Shown piece by piece: positions 23,874 through 31,214 of a stretch of 40,793 nucleotides of DNA. Below the pieces are notes generated by a model. It was not told where the DNA came from, searched no databases, and saw only the letters and a program-made list of their open reading frames with translations. Each line of letters opens with the position of its first letter. Position 1 is the first letter of the stretch. The DNA comes from a virus: IMG/VR virus record IMGVR_UViG_3300029914_000063, positions 1 through 40,793 of that record; one strand, 5' to 3'. The translations under genes were made by a program, and so were the position numbers.

Positions 23874-24776
23874 TTAAACGTTGGTGATGCCCGCGAGACG
23901 CGCCAGCGACAGCGTGCTCTTGAGAGCCGTGCCGACGTACCACTTCATGCGGTAGCGGACGGCGTCCTTGTTCTGGATGGTGCCGATGTTCTCCACTTGG
24001 ATGCCGGCGGACGGGCCGCCGAAGATCGCATGAAAGCCGTCGGCTTCATTCAGGCGGATCGCGTAGATCGAGGTCGTGGCGCTATTCGTGCCGCACGTCT
24101 CGTTGTTCGGGACGTAGTCGTTCAGCAGCACCGGGGTGCCGTCGAACGAGTGGACCGGACGACCGAAGTTCTCGATCATCATTTCTTCGGCATGGTTGCC
24201 GTTGAACGAACGAAGGAGAGCGCGAACCGCGCGCCAGGTCGAACGGCGCATGACAAGCGCGTCGGCGCCGAGCTTGACGAGTTCCTTGAGCTCGTCGAGC
24301 ATCGCCAGCGTCATGGCGGCGCCGTTGGTGTCGGCCAGAATCACCTGCGAGGGGTCGCAGAGCGACGCCAAGCCGTCAAACGACTTCGCGTTGACGCTCG
24401 AGGAGCCCTGAACCAGAGCCCGACGGAAGGCGCGGCCAAGACCCTTCGCCTTCGAAGCGAGCTGGATCGCAAGCTGCGAGTTGTGATCCGACTGGGTGGC
24501 CAGCAGGAATTTGTCCATGTCGACGTCGCCGGCCATGATCTTCAGCGTGGTCGTGACTTCGGTGAAGGTCGCGCCGCCTTCGTTCACGGGATCGTAGGGC
24601 GACAGGAAGTCGGCCTCGGTCAGCGTGTTTTCGCGGTTGTAGACATACGCCTTACCGTCGACGTACATGAAGGGGACGAGAGCGAACAGTTCGTCCTTGT
24701 CGATGATTTCCTCAATGACGCCGCGCTCGAGCTGTTCGAGCGAGAGTTTGGCGGCTTCGGCAACAAGCAAAGGCAT
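23874..24776 (-). CDS. Major capsid protein (HK97 fold)
   Basis: A 300-residue protein from ATG 24776 with AGGAGC upstream. Features include an N-terminal helix (E-A-A-K-L-S-L-E-Q-L-E-R-G-V-I-E-E-I), an E-loop-like segment (N-R-E-N-T-L-T-E-A-D-F-L), a spine-helix region (Q-L-A-I-Q-L-A-S-K-A-K-G-L-G-R-A-F-R-R-A-L-V-Q-G) and a conserved turn F-D-G-T-P-V-L-L-N-D-Y-V. About 33 kDa, without a prohead-protease domain, and preceded by a separate scaffold gene. It has a two-operator promoter, a structured leader and a strong terminator, all signs of a highly expressed single-gene unit. Confidence 0.88.
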   Translation of the reverse strand: MPLLVAEAAKLSLEQLERGVIEEIIDKDELFALVPFMYVDGKAYVYNRENTLTEADFLSPYDPVNEGGATFTEVTTTLKIMAGDVDMDKFLLATQSDHNSQLAIQLASKAKGLGRAFRRALVQGSSSVNAKSFDGLASLCDPSQVILADTNGAAMTLAMLDELKELVKLGADALVMRRSTWRAVRALLRSFNGNHAEEMMIENFGRPVHSFDGTPVLLNDYVPNNETCGTNSATTSIYAIRLNEADGFHAIFGGPSAGIQVENIGTIQNKDAVRYRMKWYVGTALKSTLSLARLAGITNV

Positions 24777-24790
24777 TTTTAAGCTCCTGT

Positions 24791-24867
24791 AGCTTCTCGC
24801 GGAAGCTGGTTTCAGTCTCGTTCAAGACAAGTCAAAACTGATTGACCATATGATACCGCGAGAAGCT
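24791..24867 (-). repeat. Inverted repeat in the capsid promoter/leader
   Basis: AGCTTCTCGCGG (24791-24802) recurs as its reverse complement at 24856-24867, the latter forming most of the -35/-10 spacer of the capsid promoter. In the leader the near copy also makes a local hairpin, arms 24791-24796 and 24802-24807 with a 5-nt loop, directly 5' of the ribosome site. It may stabilise the mRNA or tune initiation. Confidence 0.5.
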
Positions 24868-24902
24868 GTTTTGTCAAATACCGAAATCAATCAAATATGA
24901 CT
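24830..24902 (-). promoter_or_regulatory. Two-operator promoter of the major capsid gene
   Basis: Minus strand: operator AGTCATATTTGATT (24902-24889, one mismatch), then TTGACA (24877-24872, perfect -35), 16-bp spacer, TATCAT (24855-24850), and a second operator AATCAGTTTTGACT (24843-24830) beginning 6 nt after the -10, over the expected start point. Site centres are 59 bp apart. A leader of roughly 65 nt follows. Confidence 0.8.
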
Positions 24903-24918
24903 GTTTTCGATGTTCGCA

Positions 24919-25809
24919 TTACTTTTTCTTCGCGGCAGCAGCCTGAGCGTTGAGAATCGCTTCGATTCGCGACGCGCCAGTCAGGCCCTTGGCCGCGGCC
25001 GCGGCGGCAACTGCCAGGTCGGCAGTCGTCGAACGCGCACCAGCCGCCAACTTGGATTTCAGAAGGCTGGCGTGATCCGGGTCGGCCGCGACGATGCGCT
25101 TGATTGCCTCGTCGAACGCCAGCGGCTTGCCGGAGGCGTCGACCAGCTTCGTACGGTCGGCGGAGCCCTTCGGCTTGTCGTAAGCGATAACCGCGCCCTC
25201 TTCGATCTCGAAGTTCGAGCCGTAGACCTGGCGAGCCTTATTCGGCGGCAACACCATCTCCTTGCCGATGAAGTCCGAGCTGGAGAACGCCGAACCGATG
25301 GTCAGATCGCCAATCTGCCCGGTGAGCTTAGCGACGTCGGCCGACTGCGCTTCGATCTGCGTTCTCAGCTTGGTGACTTCCGCAGCGTGCTCGTCCGCCA
25401 TCATCTTCTTGACGCGCTCGTAGTCGCCGGTCTTCTCGGCAGCCGCCTTCTCGGCGCTGACCTTGTCGGCAAGCATCTTCTTGATCTCGGCGACATCGAT
25501 GCCGTCGAATTCCTTGAGCTTGGCGGTCAGATCCTCGATCTTGGCCTTGCGACTCATGCTCTCCTTGAGAAGCGCGGCTTCCTTGTCGCTGAGCCCGCTA
25601 TTGGCGTGCTTGTCGGCCTCGAGTTTGGCGGCAGCGGCCTTGTCAGCTTCGGCCTTGTCGGCGATAGCTTTGTCGGCAGCGGCCTTATCGGCGGCAGCCT
25701 TGGCGGCAGCCGCAGTGTCAGCGCCACCACCCGTCCCATCTTCGGGCTCCAGACAAACCATGCTGTAGAGCGAGTGATAGGAGTTGGTGTAGTTAATCAA
25801 ACGAAACAT
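24919..25809 (-). CDS. Capsid scaffold protein
   Basis: A 296-residue protein from ATG 25809 with AAGGAAAA upstream. Residues about 33-68 are an A-A-A-D-K-A repeat, followed by a charged coiled coil to about 165 (K-I-E-D-L-T-A-K-L-K-E-F...K-L-R-T-Q-I-E-A-Q), and a C-terminal Ala-rich, basic helical end. Composition (Ala, Lys, Glu, Asp) and position between portal and major capsid are typical of scaffolds. No protease motif was seen. Confidence 0.8.
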   Translation of the reverse strand: MFRLINYTNSYHSLYSMVCLEPEDGTGGGADTAAAAKAAADKAAADKAIADKAEADKAAAAKLEADKHANSGLSDKEAALLKESMSRKAKIEDLTAKLKEFDGIDVAEIKKMLADKVSAEKAAAEKTGDYERVKKMMADEHAAEVTKLRTQIEAQSADVAKLTGQIGDLTIGSAFSSSDFIGKEMVLPPNKARQVYGSNFEIEEGAVIAYDKPKGSADRTKLVDASGKPLAFDEAIKRIVAADPDHASLLKSKLAAGARSTTADLAVAAAAAAKGLTGASRIEAILNAQAAAAKKK

Positions 25810-25865
25810 AGTCTTTTCCTTCGGTCGGTCACTTGACCTGATTTCGAGCCGATCACTTGGCCCTT

Positions 25866-25883
25866 CAGCGACGAATGTCGCTG
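25866..25883. other. Small hairpin between portal and scaffold genes
   Basis: CAGCGAC and GTCGCTG form a perfect 7-bp stem with loop GAAT, 5 nt after the portal stop. No T-tract follows on the minus strand, so it is more likely an mRNA end-protecting or processing hairpin than a terminator. The rest of the 78-bp gap holds nothing recognised. Confidence 0.35.
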
Positions 25884-25887
25884 TTCG

Positions 25888-27681
25888 TTATGCAGTCCGA
25901 CTCGTCACCTGTCCTTGGCGCTTACTCGTCTGCGAATTCTTCTTGGCGGGCGGCTTGCCACCGGCCGGGGGTTCAACTTGAGTTTGAGGCTGAATCGCCG
26001 GCGTCTCTGAGTCGGTCAGCTTGGCCGGGAACGTCGCGGTCGGATTGCCGGAGAGGACGCCGTTGATCTGAATCTTGTCGGCTTCCGTGATCGGCCAGGC
26101 GTCGAGATCGGCGAGCATCCGCTTCTTCAGATCCGCCTTGAGAGACGGGAAGAGCTTGTCGATGATCTGCTTCATCTGCTCCTGACGAACCGACGGTGGG
26201 GCATCGATCAGCTTAAGATTCTCGGCGACCGTGAATTCGTCGTAGAGCGAGCGAACGTCGAACGTGTCGGCGTATTTGACCAAGCCGTTCTGACCTTCTT
26301 CCTGATCCGGGTCGAGATAGTCGCCAGGCTTCTCGCCATTCCAGGCCGCTAGAAGCTCGACGATCGCGTTCTCGGCGTTCTGTAGCGCCTCGGATTTTGT
26401 CGTCAGCAGACTGTTCAGCCGCTCAAAGTCGTAAGCCTTGGCGACGCCGGAGGAATTGTCGATACCGACGGCGTTGTCCTGCTTGGTGCGCTCGCCGCCC
26501 ATGCCAACCGAGTGATAGATCTCGTTGATGATCTTGTTCACCACCGTAACGATGACCTCGGCCTGCTTGACGTCCGGGCTGAGATAGAAGGGCGCCGCGC
26601 CGTTCTCGCCGTCGTAAAGAAAGACCCGCTTGGTCCCCATCTCACGAATCTGCTCGTACTTGTCGTCGCCAGGCAGCACGTTCTGAGCCGGCATCGCAAG
26701 CTGCGAGAAGGTTTGATCTTGAATGATCGCGTCGAGATTGGAGAGATAGTTGGCGGTCGCGCGGTCTAGGTAGGCGATGTCGGCGATCAGTGCGGGCGCC
26801 GAGTATTTGCTGTCACCCACGACGTTGCGGAGCGGAATGCATGGGACGCGGCCAATCGTCACGAGCCCCTGATCGACCAATTTGACAACGACCCTGTTGC
26901 TCTTGTCGGCCTGAAGAACATAGGGAAGGACGCCGGGCAGCGTGAGTTGCTGAATGGCGCCCTGAGCCGGCTGAATCATGTTGAAGGAGGTCGATGGCGC
27001 CGTCGTGCCATCCGGCTTCATGTCGGCGTTGTCGGTAATCTCGAACAGATACCAGGAGTCTTCCGTCCACAAACGATAGCGGAAGCGAACGATGCCGGTC
27101 GATCTGATCGGGTCGGCGTCGTCTCGAACTCGTTCGCGCACCAGCATCCATTGCAGCGTGCCAGCTTCGGAGAAGCCAGCATCGAGCACATCTTGCGGTT
27201 TGACGACGTAAATGTAACAGCCGGAGCCGCTCGCCTGCTCGTCGGCCTTGGTCAGAACGGCCTCGCTCTTGCTGGAATCGACGAATAGCCAGACCAGTCC
27301 AAGCGTTGACGCCTTGGTCGAAGCCAGGCGCATGAATTGCTCGATATTGAGCCCATCGAGCGTCGCCTTGCGCCAGAACTTCAAAACGTAGTCGGGCGCG
27401 TCGCCCCAATTGCGAGCGACAGGGCTCTTGAAGATGTATTTCTGAATGAGATCAACCACTTCGCGGGTGTGGTTGAAACGATAGGCGCGCTCGACGCGCT
27501 CGTCGTATTCCTGATCGCCCTCTTTCACATAGCGAAAGATGTTGCCGCGAAACCAGACGCGACCGCCCTCGTAAGTCTCCTCGCAGAAAGTCCAGTGAGA
27601 GTGCAGGCGATCGTAGTCCGGGTGGCGACGCGCTAGAAAGTCTTGCAGCGTCTTCTGGTCGGCTACATCAATCGTAAGCAT
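25888..27681 (-). CDS. Portal protein (SPP1 gp6/DUF4055-like)
   Basis: A 597-residue protein from ATG 27681. It shows portal-type segments: a stem region rich in aromatic residues (R-Y-V-K-E-G-D-Q-E-Y...A-Y-R-F-N-H-T-R-E-V-V-D), V-K-P-Q-D-V-L-D-A-G-F, and the clip/wing part I-P-L-R-N-V-V-G-D...P-A-L-I-A-D-I-A-Y-L-D-R-A-T-A-N-Y-L-S-N-L-D-A-I. The last 60 residues are Pro/Lys-rich and disordered. It forms the dodecameric DNA-entry ring and lies between terminase and scaffold as expected. An operator-in-spacer promoter lies directly upstream. Confidence 0.88.
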   Translation of the reverse strand: MLTIDVADQKTLQDFLARRHPDYDRLHSHWTFCEETYEGGRVWFRGNIFRYVKEGDQEYDERVERAYRFNHTREVVDLIQKYIFKSPVARNWGDAPDYVLKFWRKATLDGLNIEQFMRLASTKASTLGLVWLFVDSSKSEAVLTKADEQASGSGCYIYVVKPQDVLDAGFSEAGTLQWMLVRERVRDDADPIRSTGIVRFRYRLWTEDSWYLFEITDNADMKPDGTTAPSTSFNMIQPAQGAIQQLTLPGVLPYVLQADKSNRVVVKLVDQGLVTIGRVPCIPLRNVVGDSKYSAPALIADIAYLDRATANYLSNLDAIIQDQTFSQLAMPAQNVLPGDDKYEQIREMGTKRVFLYDGENGAAPFYLSPDVKQAEVIVTVVNKIINEIYHSVGMGGERTKQDNAVGIDNSSGVAKAYDFERLNSLLTTKSEALQNAENAIVELLAAWNGEKPGDYLDPDQEEGQNGLVKYADTFDVRSLYDEFTVAENLKLIDAPPSVRQEQMKQIIDKLFPSLKADLKKRMLADLDAWPITEADKIQINGVLSGNPTATFPAKLTDSETPAIQPQTQVEPPAGGKPPAKKNSQTSKRQGQVTSRTA

Positions 27682-27704
27682 GAGACTCTCTCAGATTCGT
27701 CGCC

Positions 27705-27733
27705 AAGATAAATCAGTTTTGACTGTAAATCAA
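27705..27733 (-). promoter_or_regulatory. Promoter with operator in its spacer, driving the portal gene
   Basis: Minus strand: TTGATT (27733-27728), 17-bp spacer, TATCTT (27710-27705). The spacer ends with AGTCAAAACTGATT (27724-27711) abutting the -10. Here the less symmetric copy is inverted relative to most other sites, which argues for recognition of the dyad rather than of one strand. The portal ATG is 29 nt from the site. Confidence 0.65.
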
Positions 27734-27735
27734 GA

Positions 27736-29523
27736 TCAACGGGAAACGCCCGCGATCTCGATCTTGCGAACGGGATACTCGAGATCGATGCAATAGCCGA
27801 CCGCGTCCGCGGCGTGTTCGATGTTCATCGTCTTGTCGACCTCACGGGTGCCGGGCTTGTAGATGACCTGCTCGAAAGCCGTGATTGTGTGCTTGCAGCC
27901 CTGGTCAACCCGCATCCGGATCGTGCCGTCGGCCGTCTTGAACATACGGTTGGTGGCGTTGATACGATCGGAGACCTTGGGAGACTTGCGGCGGTATTTC
28001 AGCCGAATGAAGCCGGCATCGCGCATGATGTCGAGATCCGATTCGCCGCGAGCATGACCGCGCTGCTGGCCCGCCGGGTCAGGATAGATCGTGGTCTGCT
28101 TGAGGTGACGGAAGAACTTCTCGCCCAGCTTATCTGAGGCTTCCTGGGTGTTCGAACCGAATAGCACGACCTCATCGACGATCCAAACCTCGCCGTTGAG
28201 TTGAGGCTGCATGATGATCGAGGTCATCGGGTCGATGTTGAAGTCCTGCCCTATCCAGATCGGTAGCTTCGGGTTGAATAGATAGTTGCCGACGTGGAGC
28301 TTGCGGTCGAAGGCGTGATAGACGCGACCGGACATTGTCTCGAAGGAGTTGAAGTTGTTGGCGCCGCTCGCCAAAACGTAACTGTGGTCATGACTATCCA
28401 CGAGCATGTTCATGACCGAAACAGGCTCTGCTCTAAAAGATCGATTAACGACCTCGAGGCTGAGAAGACCGAGTTCTGGCAGCCAACGCTCTTTCAGCCA
28501 TTCTGAAAAGTGCGGAAAAGAATGACCCGCGGTTGAACTTCGACCAGCGTCGATATCCCTCAATAGGCGATGCGCCGCGCCGCGCGTCAGCCCAATCGCG
28601 GCGCCGATCTTTTCATAGGGGTAGCCATCGGCACGCATGTCGAGCGCCGTCTCACGTCGAAACTCGGCCTTAACCCGATATGCCTTTAGATATTTCGACC
28701 ATTGCCAGCCGAGAAGCTCCTTCGCATCGCAATAGGCGAAGCCAATCTTATCGAAGAAGACGACGATGCCGGCTGTGCCGTCGTTCACCCGCAACCAATA
28801 CGTCTTGTAGTCGTCGCCAGTCGCCGAGACCGACATCGTCACCCCAAGATCGAGCGCCATCGTCTGAAGTTGGTCGAAAAACGCCTGACCATCGAAGCCG
28901 GCCGCCTTGCACATGTTAAGAGCTGGTAGTCGCGGCATTCGAGACTTACCGCTAATGTCGTGCGCCGGCGCTGTCCCTTCCGCGCCGAATAAAGCGGCAA
29001 GATAGGCACGCTTCACCGCAACGTCGCCATTGATGATCCAGTCCGGCACTAGAAAACTCTGTCGAACCTTAGCGCCGATCGGCACGCCAAAGTCGGCGAG
29101 ATAGCGACAGTCGCTCTCGCCGAGCTGAATCTGATAGCCGTCTTTCAAATGCGCCGCAGATGTCTTCTTTGAACAAACCGTGACGCCGTCACAAAGACCA
29201 AGCGATTGAAGATCGCTCAAAATCGCCTTTAGATCATCTCGCTCATTGCTGTAGAATGCACCCTGCATTCTAGGGTAGAGCGAAATTGAGCCATCTCGCT
29301 TTGTGTATTTAGAATGAGAAAGCACGATCGTGCCGTCGCCGGTCATATAACCAACAAGCGCAGCAAGCTTCTCGTCGCCGGTGCGCGGCGCGTAGAGTGT
29401 AGGCGAAATCTCGATACGCTCAATCTCATCAAGCGCGATCTTATGAGGCGTCAGCACGGTGAACCTTGAATTTATGATGTGCGCTGGCTGAGATGATCTC
29501 GCCAGTCTCCAGTATAACGTCAC
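27736..29523 (-). CDS. Terminase large subunit, C-terminal part with most of the intein
   Basis: This frame opens at a GTG (29523) without a good ribosome site, so it is more likely the continuation of the terminase gene at 29441-30400 after a one-base frame break near 29445-29475. Residues up to 392 are intein: LAGLIDADG motif 1 (L-A-A-L-V-G-Y-M-T-G-D-G, 53-64), motif 2 (Y-L-A-A-L-F-G-A-E-G, 174-183), an HTH near 296-325 and the C-terminal splicing block ending at Asn392. From Ser393 the extein resumes with S-F-E-T-M-S-G-R-V-Y and the RNase H-like nuclease: D-F-N-I-D (about 427), Y-P-D-P-A-G (480) and H-A-A-D-A-V-G-Y (570). The nuclease cuts concatemeric DNA during packaging. Confidence 0.85.
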   Translation of the reverse strand: MTLYWRLARSSQPAHIINSRFTVLTPHKIALDEIERIEISPTLYAPRTGDEKLAALVGYMTGDGTIVLSHSKYTKRDGSISLYPRMQGAFYSNERDDLKAILSDLQSLGLCDGVTVCSKKTSAAHLKDGYQIQLGESDCRYLADFGVPIGAKVRQSFLVPDWIINGDVAVKRAYLAALFGAEGTAPAHDISGKSRMPRLPALNMCKAAGFDGQAFFDQLQTMALDLGVTMSVSATGDDYKTYWLRVNDGTAGIVVFFDKIGFAYCDAKELLGWQWSKYLKAYRVKAEFRRETALDMRADGYPYEKIGAAIGLTRGAAHRLLRDIDAGRSSTAGHSFPHFSEWLKERWLPELGLLSLEVVNRSFRAEPVSVMNMLVDSHDHSYVLASGANNFNSFETMSGRVYHAFDRKLHVGNYLFNPKLPIWIGQDFNIDPMTSIIMQPQLNGEVWIVDEVVLFGSNTQEASDKLGEKFFRHLKQTTIYPDPAGQQRGHARGESDLDIMRDAGFIRLKYRRKSPKVSDRINATNRMFKTADGTIRMRVDQGCKHTITAFEQVIYKPGTREVDKTMNIEHAADAVGYCIDLEYPVRKIEIAGVSR

Positions 29524-29680
29524 AAATTATTTTGCGCCCCGTTTCACCGATACGCAATACGCTTGTTGGAATTCTTTCGCCGTCGGGTGTAATATGGATT
29601 AGTTCGTCACCAAAACGAATATCCCGAATAGCCTTAACTTCACCATTCCACATGCGAACTTGCGTCTCAAGCAGATGACA
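28348..29680 (-). mobile_element. Intein with LAGLIDADG homing endonuclease in terminase large subunit, frame-broken
   Basis: The element runs from Cys241 of the N-terminal frame (codon at 29680) to Asn392 of the C-terminal frame (ends 28348). N-terminal blocks: C-H-L-L-E-T-Q-V-R-M-W-N-G with I-R-D-I-R-F-G-D-E-L, and block B G-E-I-I-S-A-S-A-H-H-K-F. C-terminal blocks: M-L-V-D-S-H-D-H-S-Y-V-L-A-S-G then N-N-F-N before Ser+1. Length is 1333 nt, exactly one more than 444 codons, so a single extra base accounts for the frame break. The penultimate residue is Phe instead of the usual His. It interrupts R-Q-E-F-E-A / S-F-E-T, joining perfectly as a normal terminase once removed. Confidence 0.88.
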
Positions 29681-30400
29681 CGCCTCGAACTCCTGACGGA
29701 ACGACTTTTCATCCATATCGCCGCGGGCCGCTTCGATTTCTTCGGGCGGGATGAACGGCGAGGTGATCGTCGGGAACTGCCAGCTTCTCCAGGGATTGAC
29801 CCGCCAGATCTTCTCCTTGCGATCGAAATAGTTGTCGCCGCGCTGGCCGAGCATGTAGACGTCGTAGAGCCAGTTGAAGCTCTTCGGGGTGCCGATGATG
29901 ATCGCGTCGCCGCCGGTCGAGGCCAGCGTCGCGCGCAGCACCAAATACCAGGTGTCGGGCCGCACGTCCTGCGCCTCGTCGATCACGACCAGGTCGAGAG
30001 CGGTGCCGCGGAGCGTATCCGGCTTGTCGGCGCCCTTGCACTCGATGATCGTCCCATTGGCGAGGAAGATCGTCATCAGGGTTTCGTTGATCTTGACGAT
30101 CAGCCCGCGCGGGATCGTATCGATCAGCTCGCGCCACATAATGCCGCGCGCCATTCGATAGGTCGGCGCGACGTACCAGATGAGTTTCTTGGGCTTGCGG
30201 GCAGCGATCAGAATCGCATTGCGGGCACAGGCGGTCTTTCCCCATCGGCGGCCGGCGACAATGACGCGGAAGCGCCGACGATCATTTAGAACCGTAGCCT
30301 GGCCGGAATGCACGAATAGACGCTTGGCGTCAGCGCGCAACGCCCCGCGAAACGCGCGCCAAGCGACCTTTTCAGCCTTCATTGCAGCCGACAGAGCCAT
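29441..30400 (-). CDS. Terminase large subunit, N-terminal ATPase part plus intein N-terminus
   Basis: A 319-codon frame starting at ATG 30400, which overlaps the small-subunit stop as TAATG. Residues 1-240 are terminase ATPase: Walker A A-G-R-R-W-G-K-T (about 49-56), an A-P-T-Y adenine/Q-type motif, and Walker B L-V-V-I-D-E-A-Q (about 134-141), with I-I-G-T-P coupling motif near 170. Residue 241 is the intein Cys; the frame then ends at 29441, 8 codons after intein block B, because of the frame break. The ATPase drives DNA into the prohead at the portal. As read, an active terminase needs the two frames joined and the intein spliced. Confidence 0.9.
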   Translation of the reverse strand: MALSAAMKAEKVAWRAFRGALRADAKRLFVHSGQATVLNDRRRFRVIVAGRRWGKTACARNAILIAARKPKKLIWYVAPTYRMARGIMWRELIDTIPRGLIVKINETLMTIFLANGTIIECKGADKPDTLRGTALDLVVIDEAQDVRPDTWYLVLRATLASTGGDAIIIGTPKSFNWLYDVYMLGQRGDNYFDRKEKIWRVNPWRSWQFPTITSPFIPPEEIEAARGDMDEKSFRQEFEACHLLETQVRMWNGEVKAIRDIRFGDELIHITPDGERIPTSVLRIGETGRKIICDVILETGEIISASAHHKFKVHRADAS

Positions 30401-31086
30401 TAGCTCTCTTCCTCGATCACATCGTCGTCGAGGGAAGGAAGTTCCTCATCGTCGTTCTGCTGGCTCTTGCGCGCCGCAATGATCTCGTCGTCGCCCATGT
30501 AGCGAATGTCGATCTGCGGCAGCTCCTTCTCATCGATCTGGTCGTCGATGCCGAGCAGGCGACGCATCGCTTCATCGATCACGACGATGGTGCGCGCGGC
30601 GCCATTCGCCTCTTTTACCGTCGGCCCGACGCCGCCGCTGGCGAGGTCTTCGCGCCAGTGCTTCTGTCGAACACCTTCAATTATCATGGCGCTACGGAGC
30701 TGAGCGTAAGCCGAAAGCTTGTGCTCCTCGATGTATTTGAGCCGGCGATCGGCGAAAGTCTCCTTGATCTCAGCTTCTTTGGAGGCCGCGGCCGCGGCAA
30801 CTTCGGCCTCGCGCGCGAGCTTTCGGCAAGCGAAGGTGATCTTCGCCTGGCGCAGGAGTTTCGAGACGTATTGAACGGAGATGCCGAACTTTAGAGCGCA
30901 GGCGCTAGGCTTGGTCAGACCCTCTGCGACCTGGTCACGGATCCACTGACGGTCCGCAGGGGTGGTTTTGCCCATCCCGGCGACAAAGACGCGCTTCTCC
31001 TCTTCCGGAGCCGCAGCGATCTCTTTTTCGAGCTCCGCGTCATCGGAAGCTGATACGCTCTCCGCAAGCCCTTCCTCTTCACTCAT
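30400..31086 (-). CDS. Terminase small subunit
   Basis: A 228-residue protein from ATG 31086; a longer start at 31152 would translate the operator-family site and is less likely. The acidic N-terminus (E-E-E-G-L-A-E-S...A-A-P-E-E-E) is followed by an HTH region T-P-A-D-R-Q-W-I-R-D-Q-V-A-E-G-L-T-K...C-A-L-K-F-G-I-S-V-Q-Y-V-S-K-L-L (about 42-80), an Ala/Glu/Lys coiled-coil oligomerisation part, and an acidic tail. It recognises the packaging start (cos or pac) and hands DNA to the large subunit, whose start codon overlaps this stop. Confidence 0.78.
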   Translation of the reverse strand: MSEEEGLAESVSASDDAELEKEIAAAPEEEKRVFVAGMGKTTPADRQWIRDQVAEGLTKPSACALKFGISVQYVSKLLRQAKITFACRKLAREAEVAAAAASKEAEIKETFADRRLKYIEEHKLSAYAQLRSAMIIEGVRQKHWREDLASGGVGPTVKEANGAARTIVVIDEAMRRLLGIDDQIDEKELPQIDIRYMGDDEIIAARKSQQNDDEELPSLDDDVIEEES

Positions 31087-31095
31087 AACAAGTCC

Positions 31096-31116
31096 AATCA
31101 AAACTGACTGATGATA
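31096..31116 (-). promoter_or_regulatory. Operator-family site upstream of the terminase genes
   Basis: Minus strand: TATCAT (31116-31111), one base, then AGTCAGTTTTGATT (31109-31096). The terminase small-subunit ATG is only 9 nt further, so the site covers the expected start point and ribosome-binding region. A TGGACA at 31137-31132 lies 15 bp from the -10 and is a poor -35. Confidence 0.55.
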
Positions 31117-31138
31117 ACACATCCCGGAGGATGTCCAT

Positions 31139-31206
31139 GTCCGTCCTCTCAATACTTACTAATAACTGTTAGTGATTAGTAGTTAGTACTTATTGAGAGG
31201 CTGGAC
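31139..31206. repeat. 68-nt dyad with AT-rich TTAGT-rich core beside terminase
   Basis: Arms GTCC-gt-CCTCTCAATA (31139-31154) and TATTGAGAGG-ct-GGAC (31191-31206) pair, and pairing continues inward through TACTAA/TTAGTA after a 2-base bulge. The core carries three TTAGT repeats and inverted ACTAA copies and is much more AT-rich than its surroundings. It starts 8 nt after the winged-helix gene stop and lies upstream of the terminase small subunit, where cos or pac sites are often found. No T-tract follows, so it is not a standard terminator. Candidate terminase-binding site, regulatory dyad or RNA processing structure. Confidence 0.6.
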
Positions 31207-31214
31207 GCGGATTG

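Noticed and set aside
18649-25836. Long open frames on the plus strand opposite tape measure, major tail, capsid and scaffold genes (200-325 codons)
   Set aside because: They are antisense shadows produced by GC-biased codons: Arg/Asp/Val-rich, no motifs, no ribosome sites, and fully covered by confidently identified minus-strand genes.
25827-25838. GGTCACTTGACC upstream of the scaffold gene as another member of the site family
   Set aside because: The half-sites are two bases closer together than in the consensus and carry GG/CC ends; counted as unrelated.
29441-29523. -1 programmed frameshift joining the two terminase frames
   Set aside because: The required shift is +1 (or -2), and no slippery heptamer with stimulatory stem is visible; an indel is the simpler reading.
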